From: Candidatus Opimibacter skivensis
Lineage (GTDB): Bacteria; Bacteroidota; Bacteroidia; Chitinophagales; Saprospiraceae
Direction: 5' to 3'
NCBI GenBank assembly: GCA_016722045.1
Contig: JADKGY010000001.1
Span: 1,632,258 to 1,696,257, forward strand
DNA: 64,000 nt
Shown in pieces: positions 1 through 7,487 of this stretch (position 1 is its first letter; every line of letters starts with the position of its first letter). Below the pieces are notes generated by a model. That model was not told where the DNA came from. It did not search any database and worked only from the letters and a program-made list of their open reading frames with translations. The position numbers and the translations under genes are program-made.

Positions 1-1753
1 TCTTAAATCCGGAAAATGCCGGATCAACACATCCTTCATCGTCATGTTCTGCACCCAGTCCATCCCCGGCTGTGTAAATTAATGGTTTAAAATCAGATGA
101 CAAAAACCGGTCACTCTTCAATCGACGGGAAGCCATCAGAATAAATATCCTGAACGCTGTATCACTGAATCCAAAACCCTTCGGCAGCGGCTCACTCAAC
201 ATCCCCACCTGAAGATCCACTTTCTCAATGTCACCGCCGTAGATATCACTGATCTCCTTCGCCAGTTCTTTATTCCCTCCCGTCAGTTCCACAAAATCCT
301 TCGCTGGTTTCATATGGATGTGCCGGCGAAATGTATTATATCTCGGCACTCCCCTTTCCCTGTCTTTGAGAATATCAACTGTAGCCATATCAAGATGCTT
401 TCCATCAGGCGTCGTCACATCACGCAGGAAATTCGGAAAATTATGGATCGTGATCGCGCCGGGATACGTAATGCCGAATGAGTAAAAAATATCCTGAAAT
501 GAAAGGCCCTTTTCCATCGGCTTGCGCGCTCTCTCGAAGATCACATCATTCATATCCGCCGTGTAATTATACGCGCCGTTCTTAAGATTGTGAAAAGGAA
601 TATTGTCAGGCAATAACGTGTGCAGTCGATACACAGACACAAATTCTTCCGTCAGCGAAAATGGTGCATCATGATGCTCCACAGGCGAACCCGGAATTCC
701 ACTCATCACTTCGCCCTCGCCGATGCGTCCCCACATCTTATACAATTTCTCACCCAGCAATCCCCACCAGTTAGCATGCATCGCGATCTGAAGCGCAGGA
801 TGCGGCAATATAGCCGGCGTCCACTCCACCGTATGGATCTTAGCCATGAGTGCACAATTCACTAACCGCGCTGTATCAAATAGCTGATCACTGTTCCATT
901 CCGGAAATTCCCTTTTGAGATGATCACATATCGCATTGTGCTCCAATGCAAATAATGTATGTAATAATTCCAGCCCCAACCACCAATTGTCTGTAAACCC
1001 TGAAATCGGAATACCCCGATAATCACGCGGCAGAAAATTACCCGTACCATCAGCCTCAATAAATAATTTTCCATCGATCGCATTTCCCCGGAGGAGATGT
1101 GTCTGGTCTTCTGTTGATCCATAGATTTGCGAGCCATCCCACCAGTGTGTGTTTTTATTTCGATACGCCGGATACTTGCGATCGATTTCATTCAACGGTG
1201 TATCGGCCAATGTCCGGTGGATCATCATTTTATCTTCTGACCATGTATCACCTTCCGCCAGCGGAACTTCAATATGTTCATCACTGTCATAATGGCCAAA
1301 CCAATCATGCACCATAAACTGTATCCAGGGCGCAGCCAGCAGATTGACGATCGTTGCAGGCTTGAACTCCGTACGCTTCATGAGCTTTTCGCTGATCAGC
1401 CTTGGATTTGGCGTCATTAATTCTTCCATCGTAGGCGCTGCAGTGGCTTCACGCGGCATATTCCGTCCAAGACGCATACCGGAACAGCCCATCAATGGTT
1501 GCTTAGTATCGTTGAACTTCCCATCCGAATTGCGGATTGAATAAAACTTGGCATCCGGAAAAGGGCATTTCTTCAGATCTCCCTGGTACTCAGGAGACGG
1601 ATAGGTGTCATGAAGGTTTTTTGACCTCAGTTCATGCCTGAAGGAGAGCAGATTAAGGATGCCGATCCATTTGGGCAGGCGGTGCCAGGCGATTACTTTA
1701 TTTACACCTTTGAACGTACTGACAAGGGCGCGTTGAGAGAGGGAGAGTTTCAT
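1..1753 (-). CDS. Alpha-dioxygenase-like haem peroxidase, partial at left edge, frameshifted
   Basis: Member of the animal-type haem peroxidase superfamily, closest to fatty-acid alpha-dioxygenases, which add O2 to the alpha carbon of fatty acids. Seen: the distal-His motif QFMVHDWFGH (His149), HWWDGSQIYGS (residues 203-213), AKIHTVEWTP (304-313) and VYRLHTLLPD, which supplies the catalytic Tyr375 and proximal His378 with the Y-x-x-H spacing of plant alpha-DOX. No signal peptide, so probably cytoplasmic or membrane-associated. ATG at 1753-1751. At about 71-76 the frame is lost: the family motif GMDWVQNMTMKDVL is encoded in the next frame, consistent with a 2-nt loss (or 1-nt gain) in a short GT run. 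The 3' end lies outside the window, so completeness cannot be judged. Family assignment is secure; substrate is inferred. Confidence 0.85.
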   Translation of the reverse strand, partial: MKLSLSQRALVSTFKGVNKVIAWHRLPKWIGILNLLSFRHELRSKNLHDTYPSPEYQGDLKKCPFPDAKFYSIRNSDGKFNDTKQPLMGCSGMRLGRNMPREATAAPTMEELMTPNPRLISEKLMKRTEFKPATIVNLLAAPWIQFMVHDWFGHYDSDEHIEVPLAEGDTWSEDKMMIHRTLADTPLNEIDRKYPAYRNKNTHWWDGSQIYGSTEDQTHLLRGNAIDGKLFIEADGTGNFLPRDYRGIPISGFTDNWWLGLELLHTLFALEHNAICDHLKREFPEWNSDQLFDTARLVNCALMAKIHTVEWTPAILPHPALQIAMHANWWGLLGEKLYKMWGRIGEGEVMSGIPGSPVEHHDAPFSLTEEFVSVYRLHTLLPDNIPFHNLKNGAYNYTADMNDVIFERARKPMEKGLSFQDIFYSFGITYPGAITIHNFPNFLRDVTTPDGKHLDMATVDILKDRERGVPRYNTFRRHIHMKPAKDFVELTGGNKELAKEISDIYGGDIEKVDLQVGMLSEPLPKGFGFSDTAFRIFILMASRRLKSDRFLSSDFKPLIYTAGDGLGAEHDDEGCVDPAFSGFK

Positions 1754-1789
1754 GAAGAGGAAGCTTTACGGGGTTTGGTGGGGCGAATT

Positions 1790-1880
1790 TAATGAAAGGT
1801 TTATGAGTTTATGAAAAGGCTTATGAGTTTATGGGTTTATAAGTTTATGAAAGGCTTATGGGTTTATGAGCTTATGAACC
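1790..1880. repeat. Degenerate short tandem repeat (GTTTATG-like)
   Basis: Low-complexity run of GTTTATG/GCTTATG-type words upstream of the peroxidase gene. Period is about 7-8 with drift. Non-coding as far as can be seen. Confidence 0.6.
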
Positions 1881-1937
1881 CGAGAAAATTGCATTGGCTG
1901 TGGCTTGCCCCAGCCAGGGTTAATACTTAGCCCATTA

Positions 1938-2037
1938 CGCAAAACCGAGTTTTGCTGACGCACGAACGTAGAAAATTCTACGCTCAACCGTAGCATTATT
2001 TATTGTTCGTTGCGCTCACAATAAATTTTGCATCGAG
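1938..2037 (+). repeat. Three-hairpin intergenic repeat R1, copy 1
   Basis: Stem 1 GCAAAAC/GTTTTGC, then TGACGCACGAA, stem 2 CGTAGAA/TTCTACG, then the AACCGTA box, and stem 3 TTTATTGT/ACAATAAA. The same order and orientation recurs at 2247, 44336 and 48404, with base changes that keep the stems paired. Lies in the 604-bp gap between the peroxidase gene and the PPC protein gene; nothing else recognisable is in that gap. Confidence 0.75.
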
Positions 2038-2246
2038 TCTTTTAATTGGTCGTAGAGACGGTTATCCCAAACTTAATTATCAAACCTTATTTCCCCGGGG
2101 TTTTCGAAACGAGGCGAAGCGAGATTGAGAAACACAGGGGAGAGAATTTTTCTAAGAGGTATTGAACCGGCAATAAGAAGATCACTGGATTGAAAAATTC
2201 GATGGGGCAAAAGGTGGCTGGCGATTTATTCGAGATGATTTCGATG

Positions 2247-2345
2247 CGCAAATCAGAAATTTGCTGACGCACAAACGTAGATACAATCTACGCTTAACCG
2301 TATCGTATTTATTTCTCGCTGCGCTCGCAATAAATAATGCATCAA
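2247..2345 (+). repeat. Three-hairpin intergenic repeat R1, copy 2
   Basis: Stem 1 GCAAAT/ATTTGC, TGACGCACAAA linker, stem 2 CGTAGAT/ATCTACG, AACCGTA box, stem 3 TTTATT/AATAAA around CGCTGCGCTCG. It ends 12 bp from the stop codon of the PPC protein gene, so it could also act as its transcription end. Confidence 0.75.
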
Positions 2346-2357
2346 GTTCCTATTGCT

Positions 2358-3515
2358 TTATTCCACCACAAATCTCTTCGGCTGGCTTCTTCCCTTTTCA
2401 TTTTCAATATAGATAATGTACAATCCGGAAGGCACCTGATCAAATTGTAATGTCTCATGATTTTCACCTTGTCTTGTCAGCAATTCTTTTTGTTGGATGA
2501 CATGGCCTAGAAGATCAGTCATATAAAGTTGTGATCTTGTATAATCATCGGCTACATAATCTATATTCAAAACATTATGCGCAGGCGATGGATAATAACG
2601 TGTGATCTCTAATCCCTGGTGATCAGCACCGTGATCTTCAATTCCTACTGTTCCTTCCATTGCAGTTCCTTCTGCAAATACAGTAAAATCAACAGGTGCA
2701 TAATTTCGCGTATCACTTGATGTAAGAACCCTGAAATAATAGGAAGTAGCCGGCTTCAATCCATAGAGATTCATTACGATCGTTGAATCTTTAAAACCTG
2801 ATTTAACATCATCATTCTGAAGACAGGATAGCGTAGTTAAGTTATTGCATTGTCCTTCAAAGCCCTGCAAATGAAAATTTAAATATTCATACTCGTTGAC
2901 GGGAGGATCATTAAAATGAATTGTCACTGTAGCATCACCTCCTGTGTAATCCGTGACAAAACTATACCAGACATCGTATGCATAATCGGGAGTCTTCTCA
3001 TCAAAAGGATAACACAAGCGCACACCTGAATTGGTAGCTCCAGCAGTGGACTGTGGTCCGGGATCTACAAAATAGCCGGGATAGCTTGTGATGGAAGTTG
3101 CATTGACACAATCATCATTGTCAGGCTGCATAGGACCTGCTGCAAGCGAAAGTGTAAAGTCGGCTGCAGCACGATCATCTAAAGTATAAATCTGTATCCA
3201 ATACGTCTGTCCGGGTTCAAGACCTGAAATATCGTCTATCCACGGCGAATCAAAACACTCCTGAAGAATTAAATTAGTACACTCACCACGGAATACCTGC
3301 ATCCCCAATTTGCCCCCGAGATCGGATTGCAGTTTGAACAAAGCTGATGTATGATTTTCTGGCAATTGGAAGCTAAACCATGCATCATCATCTGTATTGC
3401 CGGTACAGGCAGTTACATCTGATGTACTGAACAATGTCGTGCCCGAAAGCACTTGAATAAAAAATATTCCCTTCAGGTAATGTTCCAAAAGGAATAGCCT
3501 GATCACAAAAATCAT
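2358..3515 (-). CDS. C-terminal fragment of secreted PPC-repeat protein with T9SS sorting domain
   Basis: This is the 3' part of the gene that starts at 7353, not a separate gene. The first ~20 residues are out of register with the upstream part. From about residue 17 it continues repeat 10 of the protein (STSDVTACTGNTDDDAWFSF), carries a last repeat (NDDCVNATSI...), and ends in a type A T9SS sorting domain (YYPSPAHNVLNIDY ... SGLYIIYIENEKG). Removing one A from the A6 run at 3459-3464 (T6 on the coding strand) restores a single 1674-codon frame with repeat 10 at its normal length. It has no signal peptide of its own. A real gene break cannot be excluded. Confidence 0.8.
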   Translation of the reverse strand: MIFVIRLFLLEHYLKGIFFIQVLSGTTLFSTSDVTACTGNTDDDAWFSFQLPENHTSALFKLQSDLGGKLGMQVFRGECTNLILQECFDSPWIDDISGLEPGQTYWIQIYTLDDRAAADFTLSLAAGPMQPDNDDCVNATSITSYPGYFVDPGPQSTAGATNSGVRLCYPFDEKTPDYAYDVWYSFVTDYTGGDATVTIHFNDPPVNEYEYLNFHLQGFEGQCNNLTTLSCLQNDDVKSGFKDSTIVMNLYGLKPATSYYFRVLTSSDTRNYAPVDFTVFAEGTAMEGTVGIEDHGADHQGLEITRYYPSPAHNVLNIDYVADDYTRSQLYMTDLLGHVIQQKELLTRQGENHETLQFDQVPSGLYIIYIENEKGRSQPKRFVVE

Positions 3516-6500
3516 TATTGATAGGTTGTGGGAGGCTCAGTTCAACTTTATAAGAAGAATATTCAAATAAAGTCGCGTTATAAACACGAATGAAATACGT
3601 AGCCCCTTCAACAAGATCCATGAATACATCCGAACCATTGGTACTTCCAAAACAATCCAGAAAAGTAAGATTCCCACAATCGCCTTCGTATAACTCCAGC
3701 ACAAGATCGGCATCATCATTATGTCTGAACAATACGCGGTCATGTCCAAAAGGCACCTGAAAACTCAACCAGACATCATCATCCGCATAACCAACGCAAG
3801 CTTTGAGACCTGAGTCTGTACCTGAAAGTGTAGAACCTTCAACACTGACCCAATCGCCATTGATCGGTATTGATGGAAATACCTGAGCACCACCGCAGTC
3901 ATCATTATCCGGTGATGTAGGTGGTACTGAGAGACAAATTTCAAAGGTCGCTTCCTGATTGACTGACAACGTATACGCTTTCAAATAGTACGTCTCCCCT
4001 TCGGAGAGCCCATAAAATGCAGCTGGCTTGTCTGCCTGGATACCAACAAACGCAAGATGATCACAATCACCTTCATAAAGAACTACACCCACAGGAACAT
4101 TCAATGTAAAAGGAGTTGTCTTCACCACAATTCCGGATTGTCCAGAAGGCATGACGAAGCTGAACCAAACTTCATCATCAAAAATATAGGCGTTAGAGCC
4201 AATGAGTGTACCTGTAGCACCTGTAGTATTCGCTATCATTGTTGCACATGATCCATCTGTCGGAATATCGGGGAATGCAAGTGCTCCCGGACAAAGATCA
4301 TTGACAGGCTTCGGAGGTGGAAGTTTCAAACACATATCAAATGCAAATGATTTTTCATCACGTGTAAAAACACGTATAAAATAAGTTTGTCCTGGTGTAA
4401 GATTATTCATCCGCAATGTTTGGACAGTATAATCCGACAGACAATATTTAGAAACAAGATTGGCACAATCACCTTCGAATAATTCGAAACCCTGCAATTG
4501 ACTTTTAGTATTAGTAAAAAATTCAGCAAGTAGTTCTGTACCACTATCAGGCATGACAAATGTGTACCACAGATCAGCTGCCTGGTCATTACATCCGACT
4601 ATGCCGGAGTTCGTAGCCCACATGGTGTTAACCGACACAGTAGCGCATGTTCCATCTGTAGGAATAGACGGAAAAGAAATAGCTCCATTGCATTCATCAT
4701 TGGATGGATGAGGTGGGGCTGTCTTCAGACAGATATTGAAATCTGACGACACTCCTATATCCGCTGTATAAACATTCAAAAGATATCCAAACCCTTCCAC
4801 CAGGTTATTAAATTCGCCGGACTCAGAAGGCACATCAGAGCATTGATAGCTGGCATGCGAACCACAGCCATCATACAGGCAAATCACATGTTGCGTATTG
4901 CCACTATTCGTAGTGATTTCATACAGTAATCGATTTGTACCGGGAGGCACTACGAAATAGTACCAAAGATCATCATCATTATATCCGGGCAAAGGCGAAT
5001 TTATGGAACCCGTAGCTCCTGCAGTATTGACCTGCACAGATGCACATGTTCCATCAGTGGGAATGACAGGAAATGAGAGCGCATCTTCGCATTGATCATT
5101 TACTTTGGTAGAAATCGTCGGCGTGATTGCTACACATATCCCGCCGACATTGCCGGAGATTTTATCATCATGATCCCACAACCGGATATAGTAACTGCCT
5201 GGCGGCAAAGCGAAATCAATGATCTCAGGCATCTTATCCGATTCTGTAGCATCATCATTGCAACCGATCAGATCAAGCTGATTGCAATCACTCACTTTTC
5301 TGTACAATGCCATGGCCCCATCGGTGACTGCATAATTACCTAAACCTGCTGAAGTTCTGATGACGAGATCAGCCTTGTATGTGATATCAAATTTATACCA
5401 GACATCACCGGTTGTATATGATCCGCATCCCGGATCTGAAGCGATATTCGATGCACTGGCAAATGACCATGCAATAGGATCATCCGGAGTACAGTCATCA
5501 GCATTATTGAAAGGTATGAGTGTAATCGCTCCACAAGGATCATCATTTGAAGGTGACATCAATACCTGAAGACAAATATCATACTGAGCTGAAGAACCTT
5601 CACCTGGAGTAAATGTGCGTATAAAATAAATCTGACCCGGAGTCAGATTTGGAAATATACCCTGATCACCTGTAAAACATCCTACTGCGAACTGATCATC
5701 ACACGTACCGCGAAAGAGTTGAATAATCTGTGAAGCAGGTTCTCCATTAGAAGAAATTTGATAAGCAATCTTTGATATGCCAACAGGTACGATAAAACTA
5801 TACCACACATCATCATCTGCTTTTCCATCACAAACATCCAGGAGACTACCTGTAGCACCTTCTGTATTGACTGAAACACTTGCACAATTGCCATCAACAG
5901 GAATGTCGGGGAAAGGCTGTGCAGTGATACAAATATCGTTTGGCGAAGTTGATATTGTCGGCAAAGCTGAGACACAAATACCACCGATATTTCCGGTCAC
6001 ACCATCTGCATAATCCCATACCCTGATCAGGTAATCACCTGCAGGCATGGCCAACTGTTCGATCTGTGGCATCGTGCCCGGACCTGCATCATCATCACAA
6101 AAAATAAAATAGTATGGTCCATCACAGGCATCAGCTTTGTACAATGCCATCGCAGCATCTTTGAATGTATTCGGTCCTGTCCCTTCAACTGTTCTGATCG
6201 TAATATCTGAAGCTTCTGTCAGTGTAAATTTAAACCACACATCACCTGTTTTATAACTTGCGCAAGGCGGATCATCAATACCGGCAGTGGCTGTTGCATT
6301 CGTCCAGAATTGTGGATTATCAGGCATACAGGTTGTGTCACCGACCACGATGAGTTCAATTGCATTGCATGGGTCATCGTTTTGGCCATGAAATAAAACG
6401 ACAGGCTGAGCTGCAACACATATGCCACCGATATTCCCGGATCGCTGATCATCATTGTCAATAAAACGAATGAAATATTTTCCGGGCAATTGTGAGGCCA

Positions 6501-7353
6501 CATCAAGTTTTGGCATCAGATCCGATCCCTGGTCATCAGCACAATAAATCTCAGCAAATGTCCCATCGCAAGCATTCGAACTATAGAGCGTAAATGCTCC
6601 GTCTGTAATGCCTGTCGCACCGCTACCCTCAATCGTTGAAATAGAAATATCTGACGTATCTGTCAACACAAATGAAAACCAAACATCACCTGTCTTGTAG
6701 CTTCCACAAGCGGGTAGATCAATGCCACCGGTTGCCGTTGCATTTGTCCAGCTCACCGGGACAGAGGGTGTACAGGTTACTCCATTGGTGACATTCAATT
6801 GCATGGCTATGCACGGATCATCAAAGATGGTATTGGATGCAACAGGATTGGCAGCCACACAGATACCCGAAATGTTGCCTGATGTATTGTCATTGTAATC
6901 CCAAAAACGAATGTAATATGTACCTGCCGCCTGAGCAGACAATTGAAGCTGGGGCATATTAGCTGCACCGGCATCATCATCACATGCCAAAAAATGGAAA
7001 TCATCACTGCAATTCTGGTTATTGTAGTATAATGCCATGCCACCGTCTTTAATGGCATCGGTTCCGGTCCCTTCAAGTGATGTGATAAAAATGTCTGAAG
7101 GCTGGCTTAAAGTAAATCTGAACCAAATATCTCCTGTATCATAATCAGCACATCCCGGATTGGGGAACCCGGTTGTAGCAGTAGCATTGGTCCATGCGTA
7201 GACACCCGATGGAGTACAAGAACCTCCGGTGACAACTGAAAGTACAATAGCGCCACAAGGATTATCATTACCGGGTTGCGCAAGCATGCTGGTCAACGGT
7301 AAAGAAAAAATAAAGGCCAGAATCGAAACCTGTGTCGTGCTTTTGAAAAGCAT
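3388..7353 (-). CDS. N-terminal part of secreted protein with tandem PPC-like repeats (frameshifted)
   Basis: Signal peptide at residues 1-26 (MLFKSTTQVS...SMLAQ) from the ATG at 7353; the longer frame to 7380 would use TTG and add nothing. The mature part is ten ~120-145-residue beta-sandwich repeats resembling bacterial pre-peptidase C-terminal (PPC) domains. Each begins N-D-x-C and carries D(D/I)(V/L)W(Y/F)xF near the middle and YxxR near the end. Two subtypes can be told apart: one with TGDVWFKF and GNIGGICVA (four copies), one with GxCAxVxxNTxGATGS (the rest). With the fragment at 2358-3515 the full protein has eleven repeats plus a T9SS tail. Probable role: surface-exposed or secreted adhesion/binding; no catalytic domain is visible. 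The last ~25 residues of this frame are out-of-frame after the A6 run at 3459. Confidence 0.85.
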   Translation of the reverse strand: MLFKSTTQVSILAFIFSLPLTSMLAQPGNDNPCGAIVLSVVTGGSCTPSGVYAWTNATATTGFPNPGCADYDTGDIWFRFTLSQPSDIFITSLEGTGTDAIKDGGMALYYNNQNCSDDFHFLACDDDAGAANMPQLQLSAQAAGTYYIRFWDYNDNTSGNISGICVAANPVASNTIFDDPCIAMQLNVTNGVTCTPSVPVSWTNATATGGIDLPACGSYKTGDVWFSFVLTDTSDISISTIEGSGATGITDGAFTLYSSNACDGTFAEIYCADDQGSDLMPKLDVASQLPGKYFIRFIDNDDQRSGNIGGICVAAQPVVLFHGQNDDPCNAIELIVVGDTTCMPDNPQFWTNATATAGIDDPPCASYKTGDVWFKFTLTEASDITIRTVEGTGPNTFKDAAMALYKADACDGPYYFIFCDDDAGPGTMPQIEQLAMPAGDYLIRVWDYADGVTGNIGGICVSALPTISTSPNDICITAQPFPDIPVDGNCASVSVNTEGATGSLLDVCDGKADDDVWYSFIVPVGISKIAYQISSNGEPASQIIQLFRGTCDDQFAVGCFTGDQGIFPNLTPGQIYFIRTFTPGEGSSAQYDICLQVLMSPSNDDPCGAITLIPFNNADDCTPDDPIAWSFASASNIASDPGCGSYTTGDVWYKFDITYKADLVIRTSAGLGNYAVTDGAMALYRKVSDCNQLDLIGCNDDATESDKMPEIIDFALPPGSYYIRLWDHDDKISGNVGGICVAITPTISTKVNDQCEDALSFPVIPTDGTCASVQVNTAGATGSINSPLPGYNDDDLWYYFVVPPGTNRLLYEITTNSGNTQHVICLYDGCGSHASYQCSDVPSESGEFNNLVEGFGYLLNVYTADIGVSSDFNICLKTAPPHPSNDECNGAISFPSIPTDGTCATVSVNTMWATNSGIVGCNDQAADLWYTFVMPDSGTELLAEFFTNTKSQLQGFELFEGDCANLVSKYCLSDYTVQTLRMNNLTPGQTYFIRVFTRDEKSFAFDMCLKLPPPKPVNDLCPGALAFPDIPTDGSCATMIANTTGATGTLIGSNAYIFDDEVWFSFVMPSGQSGIVVKTTPFTLNVPVGVVLYEGDCDHLAFVGIQADKPAAFYGLSEGETYYLKAYTLSVNQEATFEICLSVPPTSPDNDDCGGAQVFPSIPINGDWVSVEGSTLSGTDSGLKACVGYADDDVWLSFQVPFGHDRVLFRHNDDADLVLELYEGDCGNLTFLDCFGSTNGSDVFMDLVEGATYFIRVYNATLFEYSSYKVELSLPQPINNDFCDQAIPFGTLPEGNIFYSSAFGHDIVQYIRCNCLYRQYR

Positions 7354-7487
7354 ACCTATGGATTTAAGGAAGTGAATCAATACAAAAGGGTGTCACATGG
7401 AGGTAACTTGCCATCAAAGGAGTTGCAGCTCTCTTAAAAAAATAAATATACCATTTCTCTTTAAGCAAGCCAATAAAGAAAACCGTG

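Noticed and set aside
2087..2272. 61-residue minus-strand open frame
   Set aside because: Starts in R1 copy 2; no sign of coding bias or known domain.
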